Shown here in pieces: positions 24,011-36,282 of a stretch of DNA of 64,000 nt. The position numbers and the translations under genes are program-made. Positions within the stretch are counted from its first letter, which is position 1. Every line of letters starts with the position of its first letter. The notes beneath the pieces were generated by a model. That model was not told the DNA's origin, made no database searches, and saw only the letters and a list, made by a program, of their open reading frames with translations. The DNA comes from Cucumis sativus (taxonomy: Eukaryota > Streptophyta > Magnoliopsida > Cucurbitales > Cucurbitaceae), in contig NC_026657.2 of assembly GCF_000004075.3 (NCBI RefSeq), positions 37,496,732-37,560,731 of the forward strand, given 5' to 3'.

Positions 24011-24929
24011 TCTTAAACCGTTCCTTCGTATGTGTTCTCAAGGCTTTCAATGTTTTTGTTTTCCTTTTGGTTACTTAGATTGATCTCTGGTTTCGTTTGC
24101 ATTGGCATCTTGAGGAGAAACTCGTATTTGGAATGAGGCGAAATTGAAATATATAAATTATAGAGTTTCTCTCTAAGTGTGAAATATGAGTTTAGGGATG
24201 TGCAACACGCTGGAGGAATAATTATTTGGTTTAACTTTATAAGAATCATTGAAATTATTTTTAGTCGTTTGATGTACTAAATTAAGTTTTAGAAATCGTT
24301 TTGAGCGGATTTTCTGAGAAATTGAATTTGAAGAGGTATGAATGTATTTAGTTGAATGTTTTATAAATTATAACTCTTTTTTACCGCGAAAAAGTTAATA
24401 AAGTACATTTAGAAGAATTGATAATTGTTAAGCCAGTCTTTTATGGTATTAATTAAGTACGATCATTGTGAGAATATTTTTATTATTTACAAGATTGAAA
24501 TTATTTAGGTTTTTCAATCATTTGTCTCTTTGCTTTTTTGTATGTGAAAATACACAGAAAAACCTGGAGTGATTTATAGAATAGGACAAGCTCAACTAGG
24601 TGGCATTATGGTTCAGACTTACCACAAGTTATGGAAATACATGGATGAGTGTTTTTTGATAACCGTATGCTTCGATGGACTGAACAATCAGATGAAATGC
24701 AAATTGAACTTCTCTATTTTTTTACTCAAAAAAACAATTCAACCTGACCAGGATTTAAATGAATTTCTCTAGCCCTAGTAGAATCGTTATTAGTGAGGTT
24801 TGGTATTTTATTTATTAACGTAAAATGAAATATATAAATCATATACAATTACAATGCACCAATTGGAGGTATAATCGTATCTCTATTACTTAAGTTGAAT
24901 AATGGTGTGATATGCTCCCCGTTTCATGG
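24011..24929. other. AT-rich spacer between snoRNA gene and LIN 3' end
   Basis: No supported gene. A plus-strand frame of 67 codons at 24569-24772 has no start context, splice partner or known relative. The right end likely carries the 3' UTR of the minus-strand LIN gene. Confidence 0.45.
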
Positions 24930-27900
24930 TCATTCAAGAGCCCAAACCTGTGTTCATAAAGAAAATGGAAAGTTAAGCTATGGTGTCAAAATTTTCTCGT
25001 GGGGTAAAAATAAGGACGAGAAGTTTACAAGAAACCTGTATCTTTCCATCTGAGGTACCAACGAGTAGCAATCCTCCATCGTCTGTAGTTAGGGAAGTGA
25101 TTTTTGTGTGGCTACCACTAGCACTGCTACCTATTTTAACTGAACCAATTTTTGTGTGTTTCTCTTTCGCCCAAATCTCTATTAACATCCCCAATCTGGA
25201 GGCTGTAAACAAGAAATCGGTGCTTGCGGCCATGTGATGTATGTCAACTCCAGTTGAAAAGGATCCTACTGTTGTCTTGTTTGCCAGCGAAAACGTCTTT
25301 TGCAGTGGGAAAAAAGATTTAGGATGTAAGTTACTTCACCGAATGATTATCATCATAAGTCTAATTGATTCAATTATTTGGTTCATTTGTTATACCTTCC
25401 CTGCCGTTCCATCCACGGTCGAACCGGCAGCAGACAGTAGGTCACCGTGGATGTGTAAGGAGTAGATGTTTTGTTTCCAAAGCAATTTTCTTACACCCGT
25501 GTAGAACGTGCTTGTGGCATTTTTGGACAAATCCACCTCCTGCCAATTTAAAGTTTGTCCTTAACATTTGGGTGCATATTAGATGTTGTGTTGAATTGGT
25601 TATTATTATTAATGCCCTCTATTTTACTAAAATTGTTAGTATTTGTTACCCTACTAATCAAGCAAAAGAAAGTGGATCTTCAGGACTTGGGCGTACCATT
25701 ATGCTGTCACCAGAACAACCGCAGTAGAGTTTATCTTCTGATAGTGCCAGGCATTTGACGTATTTGTTGAAATTTATATGCTTGGGAACCCCAAAGAAGT
25801 TGAACACCTGTAATATCCAGTCCATTACATATATGCCAGATTATTGATTTCAATGGATTTTGATTTTTCAAATCTTGTAGCTTAAACCACGGTTACCTTA
25901 ACACCATTTCCTGGAGAAACAAAGCATGCGAGTTTGCCATTTACTTTCAAGTCATAAACTGGCTCCTTCACTTCGTGGACTTGAACGCACTGTATTTCTT
26001 CAGATTTGATGCTCCATACCTGTAAATGTTGTAGTTTCCGAGAATCAATGGTAGAAGTTTGATCAGAATAAGATTTGCTTTCAGATGTAGTGATAAAAGT
26101 AAGGCCAATTTGCTATCATCCTCTTATAGAATAAATGTGGAGTAGAACCAGATTCATAATCAGATTGAATCTTGTCCTTTAATAATTGATCTGATTACTA
26201 TTGTTGTAGTTTCTCTTTTAAAGAAAACATGGCACAACATGATGAAGAAAGAAATCTACCCGAATTGTTTTGTCTAAGGAACCGCTGTATACTGTGTCGT
26301 ACGAAGAGGAAACACAAAGGCATGTTACAGCTTTTGAGTGCTTGCGAGCTTCTTGGATCAACCTTAATACTTTATTTCTAGCATCCCAAACCTAAAAGCA
26401 GGATATCAAGTGTTGGTCGTAAGAGAACATAGTGAGTTTACACGTGATCTTAACTGAGACCAAGATTCTGTCGTTTGTTTAGATTACCTTGATGGTGCCA
26501 TCCGAGTGACTACTTAAAACCCGCCCTTCCAAATGAAGCAGAGACAAAACCTCTCCATTTGAGCTGCAATCTATTGCACCAACTTCAGTGTAACTCCAGA
26601 GCTCCGTCTAATGGACAAAAGATAGAACAGTAGTAAGCTCCATCACATGGACAAAAGATAGAACAGTAGTAAGCTCCGTCACATGGACAAAAGATAGAAC
26701 AGTAGTAAAATCATGAATCCACTTTTAGTATGAACTAAGAATAGAACCATTTCCCCCAACCCGACTTACTGTGTCAACAGATGGCAAGTTCATCAAGGCT
26801 TTCATTATAGCATTGACCACCGATGAGCTTCTCCTAAGCTTTCTTAACGTTTTGTTGATGGATCTTGCATGAAGCCCTAGTTCCTCAAGTGCAGCTTTGT
26901 AATTGGCAACCAAGTTAGTTCGATTTCAACAAAATATATATACTGTCAGCATTGCAAACAAACCTCACCTGGGTCGCTAATGAAAGTTTTTAAAGCAAGA
27001 CATGCTAAAATCTTATCCTCCTGGCTATTAGAAGATTGTAGAACGTTTACAAGTTCATCAAGCAAGAACCTGCGAGCAGTCTCTCGTACCCCAGTATCTG
27101 GGAGCGTTGAAACCATGTGGCACAGCCAGGAAACGATGACAAGACAGGACTTTTCCATCTCTAAGGATTTACTCTTCAGGCATTCTTTCATAACTTTAAA
27201 AATGTACCCCTTTTCATGGTTACAAATAACCAGTGCTACTCTTTTTTCCCATACACTGATTGCCTTCTCTTCCTCCTGTAGCATATATCTAGATTTAGAA
27301 ACGAAAGGATGTACAATGAAATAAGTTCCACAGAAATTATAAATTCTTAGATCCAAACCTCTCTCTCTGATAATTCGCTGTCAGGCTTCCTCAGTCCCTC
27401 GTCCTTCATCAAAGCATTGTAAGGCTGATCAAATCCTGCAAGTTTGAGCAACCACGATTTTGCATAGCACTTTCCTGAGGAAGTCAATCGCCCAGATAGA
27501 TATAACAAAGCATCTGCAGCTGCAGTTTGAACGTTATAGTTGTCCTTCCTACGAAAAGCTTCAAACAGTGCATCTATAGATTCTTCTCGGTAAATGCTCA
27601 TTTTTCGTGGTTCAACCTGACACGAAGCAGAATTGTCTGTTAGTTTCCATGAGGAAAATGATTTTCGCATGCTAGCTATTATGGGATCTAGACTAACCAG
27701 GAGATCCAGCTGGAGAAGAAGGGAGGCGATGCTAGGTTGTTGCTCAATTGTAGCCTTTGGAAGATGTGTAAGAAGTGTATGCATCGTACTGAATGCTCCT
27801 TCATTTTTAATTTGCTGCAAAATTTGATTGCATTGTGTCCTTCTGTAGTTTCTCAACAACGACAAGGAATTGAACTTGAGTTATGATGCAGAATTAACCA

Positions 27901-30900
27901 AATGCAGATATTGAATAAACATTGGAATGTGTAACATGTCACATACCGTATAGGCCATACCACTAATTTTTAGAAAACTGGTTCATAGCTTTGTTGCTAT
28001 TTTAATTGAAGAAAACTGGTTGAAATGTAGCGTGTGGTCACCAACATTACTCATACAACAAAAGTTTAATTTTGATTCATTCCACACATTCATCAGAAAA
28101 TAAGTTTTCTTTTTTTTTTAAATGAAAAGCAATTTCAAGATCAGTTGATTTTCAGTAGTTGAAGGCTGAAACCTAAGAAGCACAGACACATCAGTTTGGA
28201 GTTTGAATACCATGTCGGACATTCTTACACTTGGTAGACACCTATTAGACGCTTGCTAATCTAACAAATACATTAGACATGCATAGGACACTTACTGAGT
28301 AAACTAAAAAGACATATATATGATAATGATAATAATTTTTTAGTATGAAATATATCAAGCTAAGTCTTGTAAGCATATAAATGCATCCATTCAAAATGAA
28401 TTTTCTTTTACTATAAAAATGAAATTTTAATAAACGTATCATTGTCGTGTTCTAAATTTTTAAAATATCATGTGCGGCATGTGCCGTCGTGTCCAGGTCA
28501 TATTCGTCTCTCATGTCCGTGTCTATGCTTCTTAAACTGAAACCTTTACCTGCACTGTTATTATTATGAATAACAAAACCTTAATTTTCTATAATTCGTT
28601 TATGAAATAAAGTCCACCATACAGGGAACTTAACGACAGAAGTAGTTTTTAAAACTGATTGCACACGAGAACTTTTATTTTCAAGCGAATTAGTATCATT
28701 ATACCTGTTCATTTGAACTAGCTCTGACAGAAAAGCCACACAAAGGCCTCTGTCGTCCTCATTTCCAGTATAAAGTAACTCAAGAACCGGAGCAAGCTCG
28801 ATCTTCTCTACGATTGAGTCCTTGCAACCTTTGTCGACTCGCATACAACATAAAAGCATAGAAAGTATTGGCCTCCTCACTTCTTCCCCATCCAAAAACT
28901 TGACTAATGCAGGGCATCCTTCTGCAGAGATAAGACTCGCAACATTCCGGGATTGGCTATATTCATCCCCTCCCATCAAAATTTGTTCAAGCATTGCGAT
29001 AGCAGCATCTTTTGGCTCTATTACAAATGGCAGATCATCGAAATCTTCATTTTTCTTCTGGAGCAGCTGGGCTAGGGAAGGTATAAGTTCATGAGCTGAC
29101 AACTTAGTAAATGTGGGCCTTAGCAAGCACATAAGAACGGAAGCCTCTGACAACCCACTCGTCAGCAAAGAAGCTAGGCAATCAAAATCTGAATCTAGAC
29201 TACTAAGGGACTCTCCAACACTTCCATCTGCACAAATAAGCTCAGAAAGAACGTAAATCGAGGTTCTGAGGACTTCTCTTTCCCGGGAATTTAACAGTAT
29301 TTCCATAAAGCCGTTCACTACAGCCAATTCGGATAAGTAGGAATGAACCGCTGGATCACCTTTTGAGTCCTTCCAGAACCCTGCCATAGTGAGCACAGCA
29401 GTCTCGCATTGTTTCAAGTTCTCGAAATTACAAAGACAAGAGACAAAAGGTTTTAAACTGTTGATGATTTTCTCGACTGTGGCTTGAGATATTACACTGG
29501 TGGGTGATAAAGACACTGCTTCTTGCATTAATCTTTTGCCTTTTTGATTAAGAGACTCGTAAGTCCTGTTAAGAGGACCATGAAATGGTTGGCAAGGAGT
29601 AGTTGCCACAGAGCTCCTCCTTTTGAAGGTAGAACCGACAGTACTTACCGATGTACCAGTCCACGAACAATCCTGAGCAACATCAGGATGCTGTTCCTGC
29701 CAAGATGTTGTCAGTCTTTTCAAGACATAATTCGTTTTAGGCATTACAGTTGAAGACAATGGCTGCCGCGTAATGGGGCAAGTTGTATTTCCTCTTTTCA
29801 ACCATTCCTGAATAGCTTTTCTTTCATAAGTCTGCCCAGTTTCGAGAGTAACAGGATCACTGAAAATCTGACCTGTTATGGGGCATACGAAATCTTTAGG
29901 GGGTCGCACCATATGTGTCACATTCTCAGACGAGCGGCTTCTACTTTCATCCTCAAGTTTATCTATTGAACTGTTAAAAATTTAATAAGTTTCAAGGTAC
30001 TTTTCTTGTATGAAGACAACGGATCATGTTAGTGGAACTGAAATATTGTAATTACCAATTCTCGAAGTCTTGGCTACTCACGTTGTCATAGGTTGTATTG
30101 TGCGTCGGCTTATATATTATTCTTCTGTGGCCATCTTTCTTCAAGTAAAAAACAAAGAGCAGTTGCAATTAAAAGACGCTTTTCCAAGTGCAGTTGTGCA
30201 AAGTAAGAAAAATGGAACAAAAAACAGAAATACATCGAAAAGAAGGGTTAAGAAAGCAAGTGGGGCAAGACAAACACTTACTTCACCATCAGACTCTACC
30301 GAATTGGAGCTGTAATCACTTCTTGTAGCTGGTGATCCAAGGGCAGAGGTAGCAACTCGTTGTTCGCCACGACTGGATAAAAGTCGCAATGTACGCGATT
30401 CACTTTTCTTCTCATTTACTATTGGATATAGAACTCTCGGTGAAGGAACTGGAGGAGATGCAATTGGAGAAAAAATGGTGGGAGAATGTTTGCGACTCCC
30501 CATTTTCGACACCTCCTCTTTAGGTCCTATTTGCTCATCCTCCGACGCCCTTGTGCTACTCGGCGATAGTAATTTATAAGTCGCGGTATCACTGAGATCG
30601 TAAGAATCGTAAGGTTCCTGATCAGAATCATCCTCATTCTCCTCTAGCAAATCACTCTAGAAAGAAATCAAAACGTAGCTTATATTATTACTGAATTACA
30701 ACTCAAACCAGCAGAGTTCCTTCTGGCGTATATATGTAGACCATTCTAGCAATTGAAATGATGAGAATGAAATTTGAACTCGGGACAAACCTGAGAATAC
30801 TGCCCTGCAAATTTCTCTATGTTGTTGGCTGGACTGGAAGCCCCCTTTGGCCTGTTTGGAAACCAAATATTTGGTTAGAAAAAGGGAAGTAACAACTAAC

Positions 30901-31908
30901 AAATTGGAAGCAATTCCAGTACTTGCTCGTTTGTAGAGGAGGCGTCCTCAGAGTTTTGGAATCTTACCAACTTGCTTCTGCCGTGCCATCTTTAGATTTT
31001 GGTTTGATGGATGAAAACCCGGCACTCTTGGGTAAAATAGGTCCAAATTTTATGTAATCGGGAATTGAGCGGCTCACTTCATGAAGAGGAGTCATAGGTG
31101 GCTCTGCGATTGGCAACATTGGGGCAACCTTCTTGGTGGAGCTTGAATCAGAATTCATACAATCTTTGAAGTATTTAGCGAAGAGCCTCGTATTCTCATC
31201 CAAAGATGCTCCATAAAGCTGCTCCAACTTCTGCAATTTCTCAGCTTGATCAGGCCTCAGCGAAAATATCAAAGATTCATTGAAGAATTGATCTAAATCA
31301 GCTGTGAAGGATAAATCGGAAGAATCAGGAATCACTTCGATCATAAGTCTATGCCTCTCCTCTGAATACCACCCAACAATTGAGCTCATGTGTGGAAGAA
31401 AGAGTTCTTTCCAGAGTTCAGGAGCAAAATCGTTGCGTGAAAAGAAGGGATCCACAATAAACATCTCAAGAATATGGAGGACTGAGTTGTGAGCATTTCC
31501 TCGCAATTTCCAGAGATATGAAAGATTTAGGTGAGCCCAAGCAGCAAGGTAGAAATTGGGAACTCCAGCAGTTTTCTCGTTAGAATTCAACAAGGCACAC
31601 ACTTGAAGCATCTTCTCTGCATGGTCAAGTCGTGCAAGCTTAGTCTCCATATTGGATGTGTTTAAAGCCTCCTCAAGGGCTTCAATACCCCAATCCAAAT
31701 TAGCCAGCACTGCTTGATCCGAGTACCTAACCTCTGTATCTTTGTCATTACTTCCACCTTCAGATGCCAATCTCTCAGCACACTGCTCTTTGTGAAGGTT
31801 TCTCTGCTCTTTATTGATCAATCGACCTCGGGTGAAATTATCAATGGTGGCCACCAATATCCTCACGATGTCCTTTTGGTCCATTGAGAACCTATATTCA
31901 CCAGCCAT
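24930..31908 (-). CDS. LIN: LIN/CERBERUS-type U-box, ARM and WD40 E3 ubiquitin ligase
   Basis: Fifteen exons on the minus strand: 31908-30968, 30851-30791, 30656-30282, 30138-30056, 29970-28705, 27842-27359, 27275-26969, 26894-26770, 26607-26488, 26391-26260, 26019-25897, 25807-25697, 25539-25396, 25296-25036 and 24947-24930. The 4551 nt give 1516 aa, against about 1485-1488 in legume CERBERUS/LIN. Order: N-terminal helical region (1-314), acidic Ser-rich linker, U-box at about 505-578 (PPKDFVCPITGQIFSDPVTL, then GQTYERKAIQEWL, then CPITRQPL), armadillo-like region to about 1190, then WD40 repeats to the end (VWDARNKVLRLIQ, SGSLDKTIRVWSIK, GTSDGKIQVWALE). The U-box recruits E2 enzymes and the repeats bind partners. 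In legumes LIN is required for rhizobial infection threads and aids mycorrhiza. The last exon codes only VWALE. Exon 4 (30138-30056) was set by phase: its donor at AATTG joins TG to T for Cys487. The first acceptor of exon 6 is chosen because relatives read RRT there. Confidence 0.93.
26611..26708. repeat. 36-bp tandem repeat in LIN intron 8
   Basis: Copies at 26611-26646, 26647-26682 and a partial 26683-26708 share ATGGACAAAAGATAGAACAG followed by TAGTAAGCTCC. The ten bases before copy 1 (GCTCCGTCTA, 26601-26610) match the end of the unit, and they contain the true 3' splice site and the first bases of exon 9 (minus strand). The duplication therefore copied the splice acceptor region. In the copies the acceptor AG reads TG. 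The repeat fills 98 of the intron's 162 bases. Confidence 0.85.
28166..28544. mobile_element. Nonautonomous DNA transposon (MITE-like) in LIN intron 5
   Basis: The inverted ends are TAAGAAGCACAGACAC (28174-28189) and GTGTCTATGCTTCTTA (28519-28534), which pair with one mismatch. The direct repeat CTGAAACC flanks them at 28166-28173 and 28537-28544 (two extra bases on the right). The element is about 363 bp with no coding capacity. An 8- or 9-bp target duplication fits hAT or Mutator-like elements; I cannot choose. It sits in the 862-bp intron between the U-box/ARM exon 28705-29970 and the next exon. Confidence 0.6.
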
Positions 31909-32819
31909 CCTTCAGCACAGTTCTCCTCCTCTCCACTTCTCTCTTCACTTGTGTTATAACCTAAGACGTAAAATCATTGCTTCTGATAGCATTTTCTTCA
32001 GTTGCTGCAAAACTATCTGGAAGGAGAAGAAACTGGATAAACTAAAATTGTTTGTGCGTTCATGTATTCACAAACCAAACGGGCATAAATTTCTTTATCA
32101 AATCTACGATCACGTCAATTTCACTGGCACTTCTTCATATACCAACAATTAAATCAACTGATCAAAATCGTGTCACGAAACAAACAACACAGTCTATAAA
32201 GGATTGTAAGGACAGAATTCTACTAAAACAATGACAGAACAGATGGATAACTGCTAAAGGTTACACACAGTGAAAATATCAACGAAAATTAATTTCAGAA
32301 ACAATTATGCATAAGAAGCAATTAACAGACTTCCAATAGAAGTTGCCTGGAGTTCTCTTCAGCGAATCAACTTCATTCTGTCGTATGAATCACTAACCAA
32401 ACTACAGAGAGAGTGAGAGTGACTACGAGGGATTAGGACATGATTTGACTAAAAACAATGACAGAACTATATCTACAAACAGTTACACGTAGAGCAAAAG
32501 CATGAACAAAATTCAGTTTCAGAGTGAACTGACCTACCGATCGAAATCGAAGTTGATCAAGTACTCCTCTTCATCGAAGCAACTTCATTGTCGTGAGAAT
32601 CAATCAGCAAGGTATTCTTGCACCCAGAGAGATAGAAAATGACTGACGGCCGGCCGCTGAATAGTGGAAGATTGAGCTGCCGGCTGCCGTTCCCAGAGAA
32701 ATAATCAAACCGAAGACTTGCAAATCATTTCTTAATTAATAACAATCGCTTTCAGCATTAGAATTAAAAAACTAATTAGGAATTGGAAGTCGTCGTTTAG
32801 CGATTGAGAAAATATGTAG
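31909..32819 (-). promoter_or_regulatory. 5' leader/promoter region of LIN with internal duplication
   Basis: Gene-free DNA upstream of the LIN start. Two diverged direct copies of a block of about 190-210 bases lie at roughly 32220-32410 and 32447-32625. Both start CTAAAA(A)CAATGACAGAAC, and both end with an AGCGAATCAACTTCATT- or GAAGCAACTTCATTG-type sequence followed by TGAGAATCA or TGAATCA. The leader is likely to contain one or more 5' UTR introns, which I cannot place. Confidence 0.5.
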
Positions 32820-33040
32820 AAAACCTAGAAATCTTCATTAACTTTGTTATCTCTAAATTTTTTAGGAAGAGAAGAATTCAAAATTTTACTTTAACGGGGA
32901 GGGAAAAGTGGTTGAGCAGGTAATTGAGAGGAGGTACAGTGTCGGAGGACATGGCTGTAGCAGCTGAACAACGGAGCTATTAGGTTAATCCCCGGCGATC
33001 GTTCCGAAGAACCACCGTGAAGTTCAACTGAAACAAGAAT
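32820..33040 (-). pseudogene. Duplicated 5' fragment of BRE (5' UTR, exon 1, start of intron 1)
   Basis: This block aligns with 23006-23235 of the BRE locus in the same orientation. It includes 5' UTR bases (for example CGGAGCTATTAGGTT, GAACCACCGT and TTCAACTGAAACAAGAAT on the plus strand), the ATG at 32952 and a GT donor at 32889. The exon copy 32952-32890 is still open and encodes 21 residues (MSSDTVPPLNYLLNHFSLPV plus K). It differs from the 26-residue original by a 15-base in-frame deletion. No other BRE exon is nearby, so it cannot make BRE. It lies about 1 kb upstream of the LIN start on the same strand. Direct repeats of about 30-50 bases containing CGTCGTTTAGCGAT flank it at about 32770-32817 and 33070-33117. 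Confidence 0.8.
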
Positions 33041-33119
33041 CCTACGGAGACAATGACAGAGCAGAGTAAATTAATGAAGAATTAGAAGCGTCGTTTAGCG
33101 ATCGTGAAAAATTGTAGGC

Positions 33120-34200
33120 CACCGTTTTATTAATTATCTTCAAATTTCCAAATGACCGAAACGGCCAGCTTTTGGCGGGATATTTAACTACCCCAAAGAT
33201 AGTTGTGATGTTTCGTTTTGATCGAAGGTTATTCTGGAATTTCGCATTTTAAATTGTAGCACTATTTTTCTTCCTAGGACTTTTAGTATTGCCCTGATAG
33301 TTGATAGTCCGTATACAATTTTGGTAGTTTAAAATTTCGATGTCGATAGTATGTTTCGTGGACTTTTATGATATAATAAAAATATTTATTTGAGTTCATG
33401 AAAATACGAAAATATTGATAATAATGAAGATCTCTTCCTAGCATCTAAATGAAATGTTATTTTAGTTTATAGTTCCTAAGATTCTTGATCTTTCTTTTCT
33501 GATAAGTAATAAAAGAATGCAATACTTTTTATCCATCTATCACAAAGATAATTATACTGAAATTTATTGTCACAACATTTGTTTTTCATATTGGACTAAA
33601 TGTAATCACTCCCTCCTAAAGAATTAAAAATATAAATTATATTGTCTTATCAGACGTAAATTTGTTAAGGTGAATATAATGTTACTGATACGGAAAAATA
33701 AAGAAGAAAAAACTAAGTTGCAATGTGTAAAATTAGTCTAGGTTGATTGATGTGTCTTTATTTATCTATTTTAAGCTTATACAATAATTAAAATATTTGA
33801 TTTTCAAGATAAGTGTAGTCTAAAGATCGATCAACTCTAAAATTTGTTTTATGGAAGAGATCTGCTCAAGTGATTGCAAGAAAATTGAGGGTAAGCATGG
33901 GTGCGATGTCTAGCCACACATACTCCGACGCTCAAGTCAATTTTGTATTTATGAGTAGTTAGACAATAGAAAAAATAGTAGAGTATTAAGGTATTTAGGC
34001 ATACTTTCAACCAATGGCCTTAACTTTTGATACAATATAGTGATTCGTAATACATGAGCTCATAACTGCCCTAAATTTCTAGAACCATTGGGTTAATAAC
34101 CTATGGAGAGTTACACTATCATTATAACAAATCCGTAAATACTCTCAACGGTCCCTTCATGGCGCTCGTTCATTCAAAATTCAAACGATTTCACATATAA
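33120..34200. other. AT-rich spacer, no gene seen
   Basis: No plausible exon on either strand; stop codons are dense. A GC-richer stretch at 33890-34200 has no coding signal and leads into the repeat array. Confidence 0.5.
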
Positions 34201-34209
34201 TCGTTGATT

Positions 34210-35250
34210 GGGTTCTCTAAGCTCTCTTGGCACTGACCTAAAGGTACTTTCTCTTATGGGCCATTTTCCTCTCGCAAGCTTCTTTTAGGAGACTAGGCTC
34301 GACCTTGTGGGTTATCCTTCTATTGAGAGCTTTTCTTAGAAGGTTATAGTCTCATGTACGGGTCATCCTTATATTGCTACTCTTAAGAGACTTTGTTTTA
34401 TGTTTCTCTAAGAGTCTCTTTAGCTTTCTTCTCAGCTTTGTTGAGCTTCCCTTGAGCTTTCATCTAAGGTACATATGAGCTTACTCATTTTGAGTGTTCG
34501 TCCTCGGCCTCACTGAGTTTTTTAAGCTCTCTCTATAAGTGCTCCTCTTGAGTTCTCTTATAGACTTAGCCTACCTCATGGGTTCCACCAAGCTTACCCA
34601 TTGAGTTGCATAAGCTCTCCCTATGGGTGTTCTTAAGCTATCTCATCCTTTCAACTCCTCTCGAGTTTACCTCATGGGTCCTTTGAAACAGTGTAAGTTC
34701 TCCTCCATGGATGCTCTTAAGCTTTCTCCTAGGTCTCTCCTAGCCACTTACGAGATTACTTCTCTTGAGTTTATCTCATGGGTCTCACTGAACTCTTAAA
34801 GGAGCTCCTCCATAAGTGCTCCTCTTGAGCTCTCTCTTAGGCTCTTTTGAGTTCCCTCCTAGGCTCTTTCGAGTTGTCTAAGTGCTCCTTTATGAGTGCT
34901 CTTAGTCTTTCTCTTTGGCTCCTCTTGAGCTTATCTTATGGGTCTCATTGAGCTAATTAAGTTCTCTTCCATAGACGGCATTCCTCTTAAGCTCTCACCT
35001 AGACTCCTTTGAGCTCTTCTTGAACCTACCTCACACCCTCCATTAAGCTACTTTTAGGTCTACCTTATGGATTCCATTGAGCTACCTAATTTCTTCCCAT
35101 GCGTGCTTTTAAGCTCTCTCATAGGCTCCTAGGCTCCATTGAGCTTCTCTAAGCTCTTCCTAGTTTATGAACTCCTCTCACAGCGTCCTTATAAACTCCT
35201 ATTTAGCTCAAATTATAGGTCCATTAAGCTACCTCTAAACTCACTTAGAC
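34210..35250. repeat. Degenerate pyrimidine-rich minisatellite-like array
   Basis: About 1 kb is built from shuffled, diverged variants of a few motifs: TTGAGCTC or TTAAGCTCT, CTCATGGGTCTCATTGAGCT, CTCCTCCATAAGTGCTC and CTCCTAGGCTCC. The CATGGGT-type motif recurs about every 100 to 170 bases. The plus strand is strongly C/T biased compared with the flanks, and stops interrupt every long frame. It looks like an old, decayed tandem array rather than a gene. Borders are approximate. Confidence 0.65.
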
Positions 35251-36280
35251 TTCCTTATTAATTTTTTTAAGTAGGCAATTCACGTATAACAAATATGTAA
35301 TATATATTGACTCTAGTTTAGTTTAGCTACAGTATGGTTATAAGATTCCAACAAAAAGAAAATTGTACTGAATAGTAGAAATATATGTTATTCTTAAAAT
35401 CAAGGGGATATATGTGATCACAATTTTACCTTAAATACTTGTTTTATTAGACTTATTCAACTCCATTTTCAAGAAAATGTGAAGCCTCTTAGAATAGTTT
35501 TCAATCTTTTTTCCCTCTCATGAAGATATAAAATAAAATTCCAAAGCACACTAATATAATGCAAATTGTTTATTAAAAAAAGTTCATTTTTGTTTCACTT
35601 ACGTTGAACGTTTTTTAGTACCAATTTTATAACGAATGAAGCTAAGAAATTGTTTAGTGCATTTCTATAACGTCAAATGTTTAGGGATCCACTTACTATG
35701 AGATGTATAAAAGTTTTTGTTTTTCTTTATTTTTTAATAATGTTTTTTTTTATAATGGAAGGTTCGATGTCTCATTTCTATAGTTGTTGTGCTTCAATAA
35801 TCGTTGAATTCATCTCACTTTGCCGAAATGTATAAAAGTTAACACTTGCAATATTAAATAATAACAAAATAATATTAAATGTAAAATATATATGTAATTT
35901 AGCTATATTAAAAAAATTAACATCAAGCTAGAAAGAAGGTGAAAACCCGCAACTTTATACAATTTATTTTCTAAGGTCCTTACAATAAAATATCGGTTTA
36001 TTATAATTTATAAGTTTGTTGGTCCTTTCTGTGCATGCATCACATTATGAAACTATTGCAATAGAATCTTGTAATACACATAGGAGCTCTTGATACTTGA
36101 TTCTCGCAGCTGTTCTTTCACTCTCATTACTTGTTCTCATTTCTCATTCAGTTACTAGAAGACTTGAAAGATGAAAAAACGAGAAAAAAAATTATGAAAC
36201 TTTACATATATATTCATATTTGATATATACAAAGTGAGAATTATGACAAGTAAAGAGAGTGAGTAGAAGCAAGTATGTTG
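35251..36280. other. AT-rich spacer
   Basis: No gene seen. The last 200 bases probably belong to the promoter of the DarP-like gene. Confidence 0.5.
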
Positions 36281-36282
36281 AT

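Noticed and set aside
24569-24772. 67-codon plus-strand frame between the snoRNA gene and LIN
   Set aside because: No start context, splice partner or similarity.
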